Source: Rhizobium sp. Root708 (GTDB lineage: Bacteria; Pseudomonadota; Alphaproteobacteria; Rhizobiales; Rhizobiaceae). From it: 64,000 nt of DNA. A program made the position numbers and the translations under genes. The notes beneath the pieces are model-generated. The model was given only the letters and a program-made list of their open reading frames with translations. It searched no databases and was not told where the DNA came from. The stretch covers positions 310,001 to 374,000 of the forward strand of contig NZ_LMHV01000001.1 of the NCBI RefSeq assembly GCF_001429725.1, read 5' to 3'. Shown here piece by piece: positions 8,366 to 17,031 of this stretch. Within the stretch, counting starts at the first letter, position 1. Each line of letters starts with the position of its first letter.

Positions 8366-8544
8366 ATTGCCGCCAGAATTCACGCGAGATTCCATAGCAT
8401 TAGACTAAAGTCATAATTCCAAAGCCTCTCTCTTTATGAGGGCGATTTTCTGCCACACTCCACTTAGGCGAACTGTGACCGGTCGAGCTTTGAGGAGAGT
8501 GAGGTCGCAGCTTGCTCCGCGCATCACTCTGTGGAGGACAGAAA

Positions 8545-10431
8545 ATGGCAAATGTCGCAAGCGTCGACGGCACCAAAGCCGGACCGATGACAGGCGAGGA
8601 GAAGAAGGTTATCTTCGCCTCGTCGCTCGGTACCGTCTTTGAATGGTACGACTTCTATCTTTACGGTTCGCTCGCCACCTATATTGGCGCGACCTACTTC
8701 ACCCAGTATCCGGAAGCGACGCGAAACATCTTTACGCTTCTGGCCTTTGCCGCCGGCTTCCTGGTGCGCCCATTCGGCGCGCTCGTCTTCGGTCGCCTCG
8801 GCGATTTGGTCGGCCGCAAGTACACCTTCCTGGTAACGATCCTCATCATGGGTCTTTCGACGTTCCTCGTCGGTATTCTTCCCGGTGCGGCATCGATCGG
8901 CATCGCAGCCCCCATCATCCTGATCGGCCTTCGCCTCCTGCAGGGTCTTGCGCTCGGCGGTGAGTATGGCGGTGCGGCAACCTATGTGGCCGAACACGCG
9001 CCAAACGGACGACGCGGCTACTTCACCTCATGGATCCAGACCACGGCAACGCTCGGCCTTTTCCTGTCGCTGATCGTCATCGTGAGCGTTCAGTTCCTGA
9101 TGGGCAAGGAAGCTTTTGCTGCATGGGGCTGGCGCATTCCGTTCCTGCTGTCGGTCGTGCTTCTCGGCGTCTCCGTGTGGATCCGCCTGAAGATGAACGA
9201 ATCGCCCGCATTCCAGAAGATGAAGGCGGAAGGCAAGGGCTCGAAGGCGCCGCTGACCGAGGCCTTCGGTCAATGGAAAAATGCCAAGATCGCGCTGATC
9301 GCGCTTCTCGGCGCAACGATGGGTCAGGCAGTCGTCTGGTACGGCGGTCAGTTCTACGCGCTGTTCTTCCTGCAGAACGTGCTCAAGGTCGACCTGCAAT
9401 CGGCAAACATCATGGTCGCCATTGCCCTTATCCTCGCAACGCCCTTCTTCGTCGTTTTCGGCGGCCTCTCCGACAAGATCGGCCGCAAGCCGATCATCAT
9501 GGCCGGCCTGCTGATCGCAGCGGTCACCTATAACCCGCTGTTCAAGGCCATGACCTGGACCGCCAACCCGGCACTTGCGCAAGCCCAGGCCTCTGTCCGT
9601 GCAACCGTGACAGCCGACCCGGCTGACTGCAAATTCCAGTTCAACCCGACGGGAACGTCGAAGTTCACCAGTTCCTGCGACGTGGCGACGGCCTTCCTGA
9701 CCAAGAACTCGGTGCCCTACGATGTCGTCCCCGGCCCAGTTGGCCAACCGGCAACCGTCAAGATCGGCGATGAAACCATCGCCAGCTTCGATGCCATTGC
9801 GGCCGGCGACAAGGCAAAAGGCCTGACTTCGGCTTTCGAAAAGAGCGTCAATATCGCCCTGCATGATGGCGGCTATCCGCTGAACCGTGGGGCCGCCAAG
9901 GTTCCGGATGCCAAGCTGGACACCTTCATTGCCGCCAATCCCGAGCTCGCGCTGAACGCAGATGCGATCCGCGCCGGCACCAAGGAAACCGTGCCCGCCG
10001 ACAAACTCGTGGCCGGAAAGCTCCTGACAGCGGATGAAGCGAATGGCGTCACCGACATGGCGGTCTATAGCATTGCTGGCGGTGGCACCTTCGCCATGAC
10101 GGCAGACCCTGCCCGCGTCAACTGGATCGGCACGATCGCTGTCCTGTTCGTGCTGGTTCTCTATGTGACTATGGTCTACGGCCCGATCGCAGCCCTGCTG
10201 GTCGAACTCTTCCCGACCCGCATCCGCTATACCGGCATGTCGCTGCCCTATCATATCGGGAACGGCTGGTTCGGCGGCCTGCTACCGGCAACGGCCTTCG
10301 CAATGAGCGCCGCCACTGGCGATATCTACTTCGGCCTCTGGTATCCGATCATCTTCGCGGCGATCACGCTGGTCATCGGCTTGATCTTCCTGCCGGAAAC
10401 GAAGGATCGCGACATCAACGTCATGGACTAG
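8545..10431 (+). CDS. MFS transporter, metabolite:H+ symporter (MHS) type, with a long central loop (628 aa)
   Basis: Resembles ProP/KgtP/ShiA-type proton symporters: SLGTVFEWYDFYLYG at the first helix, FGRLGDLVGRKYTF (the MFS loop 2-3 motif), and the second-half copy FGGLSDKIGRKPIIM. The C-terminus has VELFPTRIRYTGMS and LPETKDRDI, also typical of MHS proteins. The usual size is 430-500 residues. Here about 190 extra residues (roughly 338-525) lie between the helix after the second GRK motif and the next helix, with a hydrophilic sequence that reads like a periplasmic domain (two Cys, CKFQFNPTGTSKFTSSC). The reading frame is uninterrupted. The start ATG at 8545 has GTGGAGGA upstream. The substrate is unknown; a dicarboxylate or osmolyte is possible. 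Confidence 0.88.
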   Translation: MANVASVDGTKAGPMTGEEKKVIFASSLGTVFEWYDFYLYGSLATYIGATYFTQYPEATRNIFTLLAFAAGFLVRPFGALVFGRLGDLVGRKYTFLVTILIMGLSTFLVGILPGAASIGIAAPIILIGLRLLQGLALGGEYGGAATYVAEHAPNGRRGYFTSWIQTTATLGLFLSLIVIVSVQFLMGKEAFAAWGWRIPFLLSVVLLGVSVWIRLKMNESPAFQKMKAEGKGSKAPLTEAFGQWKNAKIALIALLGATMGQAVVWYGGQFYALFFLQNVLKVDLQSANIMVAIALILATPFFVVFGGLSDKIGRKPIIMAGLLIAAVTYNPLFKAMTWTANPALAQAQASVRATVTADPADCKFQFNPTGTSKFTSSCDVATAFLTKNSVPYDVVPGPVGQPATVKIGDETIASFDAIAAGDKAKGLTSAFEKSVNIALHDGGYPLNRGAAKVPDAKLDTFIAANPELALNADAIRAGTKETVPADKLVAGKLLTADEANGVTDMAVYSIAGGGTFAMTADPARVNWIGTIAVLFVLVLYVTMVYGPIAALLVELFPTRIRYTGMSLPYHIGNGWFGGLLPATAFAMSAATGDIYFGLWYPIIFAAITLVIGLIFLPETKDRDINVMD

Positions 10432-10455
10432 AGGAACTTTATATCCAAACAGTCG

Positions 10456-10482
10456 CCCGGCGCCCAAAGCGCCGGGTTTTTC
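10456..10482 (+). terminator. Rho-independent terminator of the MFS gene
   Basis: Stem CCCGGCGC (10456-10463), loop CCAAA, stem GCGCCGGG (10469-10476), then TTTTT. It lies between the MFS gene and the convergent PAP2 gene. Confidence 0.85.
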
Positions 10483-10492
10483 GTTGTGGGCC

Positions 10493-11254
10493 TTACAGAA
10501 GATGACTCAGCCGCGGCGTTGGCCAGCCGCCATCGCGACCGATCGAGAAAACGAGACCGAAGCGCGCAAAAAGGATCGAGGTAGCAAAAGCAAACCAGGC
10601 GCCCAAAGCAAGGCCGGCCACCACATCGCTTGGGTAGTGCACGCCGATGATGATGCGCGTGGCGCCGAGCCAGAGACCTATAGCGATGAAGCCGAGGCGA
10701 AAACGCGGGAAGAGAAGCGCGAGCGCCACGAACAACGCGCCGATGTTGGCCGAATGCCCCGACGGGAAACTCTGGTGCAGAAAATCCATGTTGAAGGGCG
10801 CGAAGCTGAGGATGCCCTCCTGATCATAAATCAGTGGTCGTGCCCGACCGATTGCGAACTTCAGGATGTTGGCAACGATGCTGGTGAGCAGCACGGTCAG
10901 CGCGACATAGGCCGTCATCTGAGCAAAATAGACAATGCGAAACCGACTGCGGACTTTCCAGAGGCGGCGACGAACGAGATAACCGGTGGCGAAGATCGTA
11001 CAGAGGCCGGCAAGGATCCAGGCAAGCCTGCCGATATCCGTAACATCGCCAGCGATCGAGATCAGTGGCGGCGCCAGGTCCTTGGCCGCCAGGCCGAGCG
11101 GGCGATCGAAGACGAAGAAGGCGATGGCAATCGCATTGACCGCGGAAAATGCAAACCATTTCCAGGGCACCCGCCGATGGATCGTGCGCCGCGCCGCATA
11201 GCGAGTCCGCAGGTAACTCCAGGAACTGGGCTTACGATCGACTGTCTCGCTCAT
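10493..11254 (-). CDS. PAP2-family membrane phosphatase (about 253 aa)
   Basis: Integral membrane phosphatase of the type-2 phosphatidic acid phosphatase family. The three signature motifs are present in order: KFAIGRARP (K-x6-RP), SFPSGHS (PSGH) and TRIIIGVHYPSD (R-x5-H-x3-D), with several hydrophobic segments around them. Family members dephosphorylate lipid phosphates such as phosphatidate, undecaprenyl diphosphate, or the lipid A of rhizobia (LpxE/LpxF). Which one applies here is not decidable from sequence alone. I chose the ATG at 11254 (MSETVDRK) because GGAG lies just upstream; starts at 11272 or 11350 are possible but extend into the leuB terminator region. Confidence 0.87.
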   Translation of the reverse strand: MSETVDRKPSSWSYLRTRYAARRTIHRRVPWKWFAFSAVNAIAIAFFVFDRPLGLAAKDLAPPLISIAGDVTDIGRLAWILAGLCTIFATGYLVRRRLWKVRSRFRIVYFAQMTAYVALTVLLTSIVANILKFAIGRARPLIYDQEGILSFAPFNMDFLHQSFPSGHSANIGALFVALALLFPRFRLGFIAIGLWLGATRIIIGVHYPSDVVAGLALGAWFAFATSILFARFGLVFSIGRDGGWPTPRLSHLL

Positions 11255-11315
11255 TCCACTCCGCTCTTTCATCAATGCAGAACGGAGATAGGCGCAGCAT
11301 CCGCCGCCTTCAAGC

Positions 11316-11348
11316 AAAGGCCCTCCGCATCTGGTGATGTGGAGGGCC
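11316..11348 (-). terminator. Terminator of leuB
   Basis: GGCCCTCCGCAT (11319-11330) pairs with ATGTGGAGGGCC (11337-11348) in a 12-bp stem. Read on the minus strand it is followed by TTTGCTT. It lies 24 bp after the leuB stop, correctly oriented. Confidence 0.75.
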
Positions 11349-11355
11349 AAAACCG

Positions 11356-11371
11356 TGTTTCACGTGAAATA
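11356..11371. other. parS-like ParB binding site
   Basis: TGTTTCACGTGAAATA matches the widely conserved chromosomal parS consensus TGTTTCACGTGAAACA at 15 of 16 positions, with a perfect 12-bp palindromic core TTTCACGTGAAA. It sits directly after the leuB stop codon, outside coding sequence. ParB loads at such sites, which cluster near replication origins, to segregate chromosomes. The match is seen; binding is inferred. No other site of this quality was noticed in the window. Confidence 0.75.
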
Positions 11372-12484
11372 TCAGGCAGAAAGCGCCTTGAACTCGGCGA
11401 GGATCGCCTCGCCCATCTCGATGGTTCCGACCTTCTTGGCACCTTCGGCCATGATGTCGCCGGTGCGGATGCCCTTGTCGAGCACGTTGGCGATCGCCTT
11501 TTCGAGGTTGTCGGCTTCCTTCACGAGGTTAAAGGAATAGCGCAGGCACATGGCAAAGGAAGCGATCATCGCGATCGGATTGGCAATGCCCTGGCCGGCG
11601 ATGTCAGGAGCCGAACCATGTACCGGCTCGTAGAGCGCCTTGCGCTTGCCGGTCTTGGCATCCGGAGCGCCCAGCGAAGCCGATGGCAGCATGCCGAGCG
11701 AGCCCGTCAGCATGGCCGCAACGTCGGACAGCATGTCGCCGAACAGGTTGTCGGTAACGATCACGTCGAACTGCTTCGGCGCGCGCACCAGCTGCATGCC
11801 ACCGGCATCCGCCAGCATGTGCTCGAGCTTGACGTCGGAATACTTGTCCTTGTGCGTTGCGGTGACCACCTGGTTCCACAATACGCCCGACTTCATGACG
11901 TTGCGCTTTTCCATCGAGCAGACGCGGTTCTGACGCGTGCGGGCCATTTCGAAGGCCACGGCAGAGATGCGCTCGATTTCGTATGTATCGTAGACCTGCG
12001 TGTCGATCGCGCGCTTCTGGCCATTGCCGAGATCGGTGATGGTCTTCGGTTCGCCGAAATAGACGCCGCCGGTCAGCTCGCGGATAATCAGGATATCGAG
12101 GCCTTCGACCAGCTCCGGCTTCAGCGACGAGGCGTTTGCCAGCGCCGGGTAGCAGATGGCCGGACGCAGGTTGGCGAACAGCTCCAGATCCTTGCGCAGG
12201 CGCAGCAGGCCGGCTTCGGGGCGCACTTCATAGGGAACGTCGTCCCACTTCGGACCTCCGACAGCACCGAAGAGAACCGCATCGGCAGCCAGCGCCTTCT
12301 GCATGTCGCCTTCGGAGATCGCGGCACCATGCGCGTCGTAGGCGCTGCCACCGACCAAGCCTTCGTCTGTCACGAAGCCGGCGGACATTTCCTCGTTCAT
12401 GTAGGCAATGATCTTGCGGACCTCGCCCATCGCCTCTGGGCCGATGCCGTCGCCCGGCAGCAGGAAAAGATTGCGCGCTGTCAT
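11372..12484 (-). CDS. leuB: 3-isopropylmalate dehydrogenase (370 aa)
   Basis: Third step of leucine synthesis: oxidative decarboxylation of (2R,3S)-3-isopropylmalate to 2-oxoisocaproate with NAD+, in the cytosol. The isocitrate/isopropylmalate dehydrogenase fold is clear: [12 protein letters not shown] at residues 6-17, the substrate-binding [13 protein letters not shown] arginines, [12 protein letters not shown], the catalytic Tyr/Lys region, the metal-binding aspartates around [15 protein letters not shown] and the cofactor-loop motif [19 protein letters not shown]. 370 residues is the normal length. It is transcribed alone, ending in the hairpin at 11316; leuD lies 1.2 kb away on the same strand with an unrelated gene between them. 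leuC and leuA are not in the window. Confidence 0.97.
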   Translation of the reverse strand: MTARNLFLLPGDGIGPEAMGEVRKIIAYMNEEMSAGFVTDEGLVGGSAYDAHGAAISEGDMQKALAADAVLFGAVGGPKWDDVPYEVRPEAGLLRLRKDLELFANLRPAICYPALANASSLKPELVEGLDILIIRELTGGVYFGEPKTITDLGNGQKRAIDTQVYDTYEIERISAVAFEMARTRQNRVCSMEKRNVMKSGVLWNQVVTATHKDKYSDVKLEHMLADAGGMQLVRAPKQFDVIVTDNLFGDMLSDVAAMLTGSLGMLPSASLGAPDAKTGKRKALYEPVHGSAPDIAGQGIANPIAMIASFAMCLRYSFNLVKEADNLEKAIANVLDKGIRTGDIMAEGAKKVGTIEMGEAILAEFKALSA

Positions 12485-12660
12485 GAAACCCTCCGCGGAA
12501 AAACAAGTTGCGGCTTCTTAGACCTGCGAAAACGGCATTTCAAGCGAGTGTGAGGCCGATTCGGTACGGTTGCGGAATTACTGCTCGATCGCTCGTTGAC
12601 CGATTGGCGCAAGCGGGTCCACAAGAAGGGCCTCTATCGCCAAGTTCATCGGGTACTATC

Positions 12661-13593
12661 ATGCCTTCCGCACCGCTCCATCTAGACACCCCACTTTTCC
12701 GCACCTCCGCCGATTACAGCGCGAGCAACAAGCCGCTCTGGCTGAAGCTCGACGCGCTGCAGCCTTCCGGCAGCTTCAAGCTCCGAGGCGTTGGCAGGCT
12801 TTGCCAGCATGAAATCGAAAACGGTGCACGGGAAATCTTCTGCGCCTCAGGCGGGAATGCAGGGATCGCCGCCGCCTATGCCGGACGATCGCTCGGCATT
12901 CCGGTCACGATCGTCGTGCCGGAGACGACGTCCGCAGAAGTGCGCCGATCGATCGAGGCAACAGGTGCTGCGGTGATCGTCCACGGGACGGTGTTCGATG
13001 AAGCCAACGCCTTTGCGATCGAACAGGCGAATGCCAGGAAGGCTGCCTATGTGCATCCGTTCGATCATCCGCTTCTGTGGGAGGGACACGGCACGTTGAT
13101 CGACGAGGTCGTTGCAAAAGGTGCCGACTTCGATTGTGTCATCGCAAGCGTCGGCGGTGGCGGGTTGCTTGCCGGCATCGTTGCCGGTCTCAAGCGAAAC
13201 GGTCTGTCTGATGTTCCGGTCATTGCCGTCGAAACGGAGGGAGCTGCTTCGCTTCATGCGAGCCTTGCTGCAGGAGAGCGCATCACCTTGCCGGGGATCA
13301 CCTCCATCGCCAGCTCGCTCGGAGCGCGCCAGGTGGCCAGTCACGTCTTCGATCTGCCGAAACACCACCCGATCGAAAGCGTCACGGTCACCGATGCGCA
13401 GGCGGTCGCCGCCTGCCTGAAGTTTGCCGATGCCTATCGTATTCTGGTCGAGCCTGCCTGCGGTGCTGCGCTCGCGGTCGCTGATGTCCATGCCGATAGT
13501 CTCGCCCGCTTCAAAAAACCGCTGATCGAAGTTTGCGGCGGCATCGGCGTCTCGCTGGAGAAACTGAAGACCTGGAAAGAACGGCTTCTGTAA
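12661..13593 (+). CDS. PLP-dependent serine/threonine dehydratase-like enzyme (310 aa)
   Basis: Fold type II PLP enzyme of the threonine/serine ammonia-lyase group. The PLP lysine is in PSGSFKLRG (about residue 40), the phosphate-binding glycine loop is VGGGGLLAGI and the substrate-side loop is ASGGNAG. The short length (310, no C-terminal ACT domains) fits catabolic L-serine/L-threonine dehydratase rather than biosynthetic IlvA. In this subgroup the N-terminus TPLFRTSADYS and the ending EVCGGIGVSLEKL also resemble eukaryotic serine dehydratase. The start ATG at 12661 matches the beginning of homology. It is divergent from leuB and closed by a terminator, so a direct link with leucine synthesis is not indicated. 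Confidence 0.85.
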   Translation: MPSAPLHLDTPLFRTSADYSASNKPLWLKLDALQPSGSFKLRGVGRLCQHEIENGAREIFCASGGNAGIAAAYAGRSLGIPVTIVVPETTSAEVRRSIEATGAAVIVHGTVFDEANAFAIEQANARKAAYVHPFDHPLLWEGHGTLIDEVVAKGADFDCVIASVGGGGLLAGIVAGLKRNGLSDVPVIAVETEGAASLHASLAAGERITLPGITSIASSLGARQVASHVFDLPKHHPIESVTVTDAQAVAACLKFADAYRILVEPACGAALAVADVHADSLARFKKPLIEVCGGIGVSLEKLKTWKERLL

Positions 13594-13606
13594 GTCGAGC
13601 AAAGAA

Positions 13607-13633
13607 AAAGCCGGGCGAAAGCCCGGCTTTGAC
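13607..13633. terminator. Hairpin between convergent genes (dehydratase-like gene and leuD)
   Basis: AAAGCCGGGC (13607-13616), GAAA loop, GCCCGGCTTT (13621-13630). The A/T arms give a U tract in either direction, so it may serve both the upstream plus-strand gene and leuD. Confidence 0.8.
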
Positions 13634-13650
13634 CATACAATCTTCTAAGC

Positions 13651-14259
13651 TTACGCAGCCCAGGGATGGGATCCGGCGTTTTTCGCTTCGAAATTGTCGA
13701 TCGCCTTGCCCTTTTCGAGCGTCAGACCGATATCGTCGAGGCCGTTCAGCAGGCAGTGGCGCTTGAACTCGTCAAGATCGAACTTGATCAAGCCGCCGTC
13801 CGGACCTGTGATCTCGAGGTTTTCCAGATCGATCGTCAGGATCGCGTTGGAGCCGCGCGAGGCGTCGTCCATCAGCTTTTCGAGGTTTTCCTGGCTAACC
13901 ATGATCGGCAGAATGCCGTTCTTGAAACAGTTGTTGTAGAAGATGTCGGCGAAGCTGGTCGAGATGACGCAACGGATGCCGAAGTCGAGGAGCGCCCACG
14001 GCGCGTGCTCGCGCGAGGAGCCGCAACCGAAGTTGTCGCCGGCAACGAGGATCTTAGCATTCTGATAGGCCGGCTTGTTCAGCACGAAATCCTCGTTCAG
14101 GGAGCCGTCTTCATTGTAGCGAGCTTCCGCGAAAAGACCCTTGCCAAGACCCGTGCGCTTGATCGTCTTCAGGTAGTCCTTCGGAATGATCATGTCGGTA
14201 TCGATGTTGACAACCGGCAGAGGGGCAGCGACGCCCGTCAGCTTTACGAATTTGTCCAT
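13651..14259 (-). CDS. leuD: 3-isopropylmalate dehydratase small subunit (202 aa)
   Basis: Swivel-domain subunit that with LeuC isomerises 2-isopropylmalate to 3-isopropylmalate in leucine synthesis. Diagnostic segments are the N-terminal [21 protein letters not shown], the [17 protein letters not shown] motif of the aconitase small subunit (around residues 75-90), and the [10 protein letters not shown] segment. 202 residues is standard for the proteobacterial form. The partner gene leuC is not here, which is usual in rhizobia. No operon partner: the VOC gene upstream is 138 bp away. Confidence 0.96.
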   Translation of the reverse strand: MDKFVKLTGVAAPLPVVNIDTDMIIPKDYLKTIKRTGLGKGLFAEARYNEDGSLNEDFVLNKPAYQNAKILVAGDNFGCGSSREHAPWALLDFGIRCVISTSFADIFYNNCFKNGILPIMVSQENLEKLMDDASRGSNAILTIDLENLEITGPDGGLIKFDLDEFKRHCLLNGLDDIGLTLEKGKAIDNFEAKNAGSHPWAA

Positions 14260-14397
14260 GGCCTGGCTCCAATATCAGCAGACGTAGTTTTGTTGATCAG
14301 CGTTTAGTCCAGATTGCCGCCGAAATGAAGGAAAATTTATATCGTGGGACCGGCTGCGCGCGGATTCGACGCGCAGCCCGCCCTGACCGCAGTGAGA

Positions 14398-14826
14398 TCA
14401 GCTTGCCTTGGCTGGCTCATTCATTGCCCAGAGCACGCCGAACGGATCACGCAGCTGGCCATACCGATCGCCCCAGAACATCATCTGAACGGGCATGATC
14501 ACCTCTAGACCCGCCTGAACCGCGCGCTCCCACCAGAAATCGATATCGTCGATAACAAGCTGGAGACTGAAGCCCTGGTGCTTCTGAAACGGATGACCGT
14601 GTTCGGGATAGGCATCGGACAACATCAGCGAGCTTCCGTTGATGTAGAGGTGCACATGCATCGTCCGACCGTTTTCATCCGGAGGGACGACAAAGGCTTG
14701 CGCCGCGCCGAAAGCACGCTTGTAGAATTCCGCGGCCTTCAACGCACCATCGACCGTAATATACGGCAGCAAGCCATTCTTGACCGGCGGCATTTGCATC
14801 GTGCCGGTTTCCATTGCGGTATCCAT
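14398..14826 (-). CDS. VOC-family protein, PhnB/YdcI-like (142 aa)
   Basis: Single VOC domain with the layout of the PhnB-like subgroup: NGLLPYITVDGALKAAEFYKRAFGA, then MHVHLYINGSSLMLSD, DDIDFWWERAVQAGLEV and the closing WGDRYGQLRDPFGVLWAMNE. These proteins lack an assigned reaction. I chose the ATG at 14826 because GGAGGA lies a few bases upstream; the ATG 12 bases earlier sits inside that Shine-Dalgarno sequence. No close same-strand partner is evident; the gap to leuD (138 bp) is too long to assume an operon. Confidence 0.85.
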   Translation of the reverse strand: MDTAMETGTMQMPPVKNGLLPYITVDGALKAAEFYKRAFGAAQAFVVPPDENGRTMHVHLYINGSSLMLSDAYPEHGHPFQKHQGFSLQLVIDDIDFWWERAVQAGLEVIMPVQMMFWGDRYGQLRDPFGVLWAMNEPAKAS

Positions 14827-14939
14827 ACTGTCCTCCATCGTTTGATTTGGTTCGGGCGGAAAGCCCAGACCTCTCAAGGACGCAGGAAGATCAGTCGGGC
14901 CGACAGTGATCTCGAAATTTTCCGGAACTGACGCGAAAG

Positions 14940-15182
14940 TCAGAGGTCGATGATCGTACCGCGACCGTCATTCCAGATGCGCATGTTCTCGCCGGAATGC
15001 GACCTTGCCTTCGCTGTGGCGCGGACCGGAGCCGGTTTCATCTTCAGCGAAAGCGCGCGGCCAACCATGAGGACCGTCAGAATACCTCCGACTGCGAGCG
15101 TCACGGAAAAAGTGACGAACGCCAGTGCAACGAAGGCGGTGATGCCAGCGAGCAGGAGGAAGACGGAACGAATGTTTTGCAT
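14940..15182 (-). CDS. Small membrane protein of unknown function (80 aa)
   Basis: Begins MQNIRSVFLLLAGITAFVALAF and has a hydrophobic segment of about 35-40 residues, probably two packed helices, ending near GRALSLKM. A basic, Ser-rich hydrophilic tail (RATAKARSHSGENMRIWNDGRG) follows. The start is supported by a GAAAGG element upstream. I recognise the general type (short rhizobial membrane protein) but no named family. It is divergent from the CoA ester lyase gene. Confidence 0.6.
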   Translation of the reverse strand: MQNIRSVFLLLAGITAFVALAFVTFSVTLAVGGILTVLMVGRALSLKMKPAPVRATAKARSHSGENMRIWNDGRGTIIDL

Positions 15183-15294
15183 GGTTTTAGACCTTTCTTC
15201 GGAAAGGAATGTGGTTCTTCATTTCTTTCTCTGCAAGATGAGCATGGCTTTTTGTTGTCTTGCCACCTGTCACAAAGCTTGGCACACATTTGTG

Positions 15295-16203
15295 ATGACC
15301 CGCAATTTTCCGACTCGCTCCCTGAATCTCCGCCGGTCCGTTCTGAGCGTTCCGGCCATCAATGCGCGCGCACTGGAAAAGACCCATGCGCTCGATTGCG
15401 ATGCCGTGATCTTCGATCTTGAGGACTCGGTGGCGCCGGAGCGAAAGGGGGAGGCCCGCGACAATCTGAAGGCCTTTTTTTCAGGGGCTCCCCTTCTGAA
15501 CAAGGAGCGGATCATCCGCATTAATGCGCTTGATTCCACATTCGGCATTTCGGACATGGAATTGGTCTTGGCGGTGGAGCCGGATGCCGTGCTCTTGCCG
15601 AAAGTGAACGAACCTCAGGATGTGATGGCCGTCAGCGATCGGCTCGCCGATGCCGATGCGCCGGATAGCCTCCGTATCTGGGCAATGATCGAGACGCCAC
15701 GCGGCATTCTGAACGCGGCGGCGATTGCCGAAGCCGGGCGAACACCGGGCTCGAGGCTCGATTGTTTCGTCGTTGGTCTCAACGACCTGCGCAAGGAAAC
15801 AGGCGTTCTGCCGCAACCCGGCCGCACCTATCTCGTGCCCTGGCTGATGCAGGTGGTGCTCGCGGTGCGCGCCTACGGCCTCGACGCGATCGACAGCGTC
15901 TTCAACGATTTCAAGGATGCCGATGCCTTCGATGCGGAATGCGCGCATGCCCGCGCCATGGGTTTCGACGGCAAGATGCTGATCCACCCCGCTCAGATCG
16001 AAGCCGCTAACCTGCATTTCGGCCCCGATGAGGCGGCAATTGCCGAGGCGGAGGCGATCATCGCCGCCTTTGCCGACCCCACTGCAGATGGACTGAATGT
16101 CATCAATGCCAATGGTCGGATGATCGAGCGGCTACACCTTGTTCAGGCGGAAAGTCTGGTTCATAAAGCTCGCCTGATTGCAGAACGCCAAACGGCGAAG
16201 TGA
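15295..16203 (+). CDS. HpcH/HpaI aldolase/citrate lyase beta-type CoA ester lyase (302 aa)
   Basis: TIM-barrel family that cleaves or forms C-C bonds in CoA esters such as malyl-CoA or citramalyl-CoA, or hydrolyses malyl-CoA. Seen: RRSVLSVPAINARALEKT at the N-terminus, the metal- and substrate-binding region VIFDLEDSVAPERKGEAR, an acidic pair near MIETPRGILNA, and KMLIHPAQIEAAN near the C-terminus, all hallmarks of CitE-like proteins. The start ATG at 15295 begins the homology; an open extension to 14950 crosses the divergent small gene and is not credible. The DUF1737 gene follows after 13 bp. The exact reaction is not determinable from the sequence. Confidence 0.9.
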   Translation: MTRNFPTRSLNLRRSVLSVPAINARALEKTHALDCDAVIFDLEDSVAPERKGEARDNLKAFFSGAPLLNKERIIRINALDSTFGISDMELVLAVEPDAVLLPKVNEPQDVMAVSDRLADADAPDSLRIWAMIETPRGILNAAAIAEAGRTPGSRLDCFVVGLNDLRKETGVLPQPGRTYLVPWLMQVVLAVRAYGLDAIDSVFNDFKDADAFDAECAHARAMGFDGKMLIHPAQIEAANLHFGPDEAAIAEAEAIIAAFADPTADGLNVINANGRMIERLHLVQAESLVHKARLIAERQTAK

Positions 16204-16216
16204 AAGACGACTTTAG

Positions 16217-16423
16217 ATGAAGCTTTATCGCCTTCTGACCGGCCAGGATGATGCCGTTTTCTGTCACCGCGTGACCGACGCCCTCAACAAGGGCTGGTCG
16301 CTGAACGGTTCGCCATCGATGACCTTCAATACCCAGACCGGCCAGGTGATGTGCGCTCAGGCGATCGTCAAGGACGTCGAAGGTAAGGACTACCACCCGG
16401 ACATGAAGCTGTCCGAACAGTAA
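16217..16423 (+). CDS. DUF1737 domain protein (68 aa)
   Basis: One compact domain, MKLYRLLTGQDDAVFCHRVTDALNKGWSL..., with the family's typical YRLLTG(P/Q)DD start and the G-W-x-L-x-GSP motif in the middle (residues 26-33). DUF1737 proteins are about 60-70 residues, found alone or fused to enzymes, and have no known function. It follows the CoA ester lyase gene by 13 bp on the same strand, so the two are probably co-transcribed. Confidence 0.85.
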   Translation: MKLYRLLTGQDDAVFCHRVTDALNKGWSLNGSPSMTFNTQTGQVMCAQAIVKDVEGKDYHPDMKLSEQ

Positions 16424-16431
16424 GCGAAAGC

Positions 16432-16869
16432 TTATCGTTCGGCCGCCTCTTCGGCGCTCGCCTCGATCCGTTCCATGTCGTCGTCGCTGAGACCGAAATG
16501 GTGGCCGATCTCGTGGATGAGGACATGGGTGATGATATCGCCAAGCGTCTCGTCGTTCTCGGCCCAGTAGTCGAGGATCGGCCGCCGGTAGAGGCGGATA
16601 CGGTTCGGCAATTCGCCGGTTTCCATCGTGAACCGCTCCGAAATCCCTCGGCCTTCAAAGAGGCCGAGAAGGTCGAACGGCGTTTCCAGCGCCATGTCCT
16701 CGAACACGTCGTCGTCAGGGAAATCCTCGATCTCGATTGTCAGATTGGTAGTCAGTGAGCGGAACTCTTCCGGCAGATGGCTATAAGCTTCCATCGCCAG
16801 GGACTCGAAAGTGCTGATCGTCGGAGCGTGGCGATCCTGCCAATTATCGCTCTGGTCTATGCGGGCCAT
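16432..16869 (-). CDS. Minimal zincin-like metallopeptidase family protein (145 aa)
   Basis: Contains HVLIHEIGHHFGLSDDDMERIE near residues 113-134, a H-E-x-G-H-x2-G zinc site followed by an acidic helix, as in the minimal MMP-like (DUF1025) metallopeptidase family. The rest of the protein is acidic, including EIEDFPDDDVFEDMALE. The family has the zinc site but no proven substrate. The start MARIDQSDNWQDRHAP is supported by position; the gene is divergent from imuA, and a LexA box lies between them nearer to imuA. It converges with the DUF1737 gene, leaving only 8 bp between stops. Confidence 0.85.
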   Translation of the reverse strand: MARIDQSDNWQDRHAPTISTFESLAMEAYSHLPEEFRSLTTNLTIEIEDFPDDDVFEDMALETPFDLLGLFEGRGISERFTMETGELPNRIRLYRRPILDYWAENDETLGDIITHVLIHEIGHHFGLSDDDMERIEASAEEAAER

Positions 16870-16995
16870 AAAAATTCCCTTCCTTTGCGGCCCATATAGA
16901 ACCTTTGCGTACGATTTTCGAGAGCGGAATCAAAGGCAGGAATAAATTCACATCAAATGGCTGTTGACTCTTCCGATCGCCTCTGGAATCCATAA

Positions 16996-17010
16996 GAACA
17001 TAACAGGAAC
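16996..17010. promoter_or_regulatory. LexA (SOS) box upstream of imuA
   Basis: GAAC-ATAACAG-GAAC, which on the other strand is GTTC-N7-GTTC, the alphaproteobacterial LexA operator. It lies 22 bp before the imuA start, in the promoter zone, as expected for SOS control of imuA-imuB-dnaE2. The motif is exact. Confidence 0.88.
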
Positions 17011-17031
17011 ACAAGAGACTTGGAGAACGTC

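Noticed and set aside
9028..10254. 408-codon minus-strand frame opposite the MFS transporter
   Set aside because: Shadow frame; the plus-strand MFS gene has helices and MFS motifs on both sides of this stretch.
10484..12553. 689-codon plus-strand frame
   Set aside because: Antisense to the PAP2 phosphatase and leuB genes and to the terminator and parS between them. No ribosome binding site or known motif.
13651..14259. leuD and leuB as one operon
   Set aside because: They are 1.2 kb apart, with a plus-strand PLP enzyme gene and a terminator between them.
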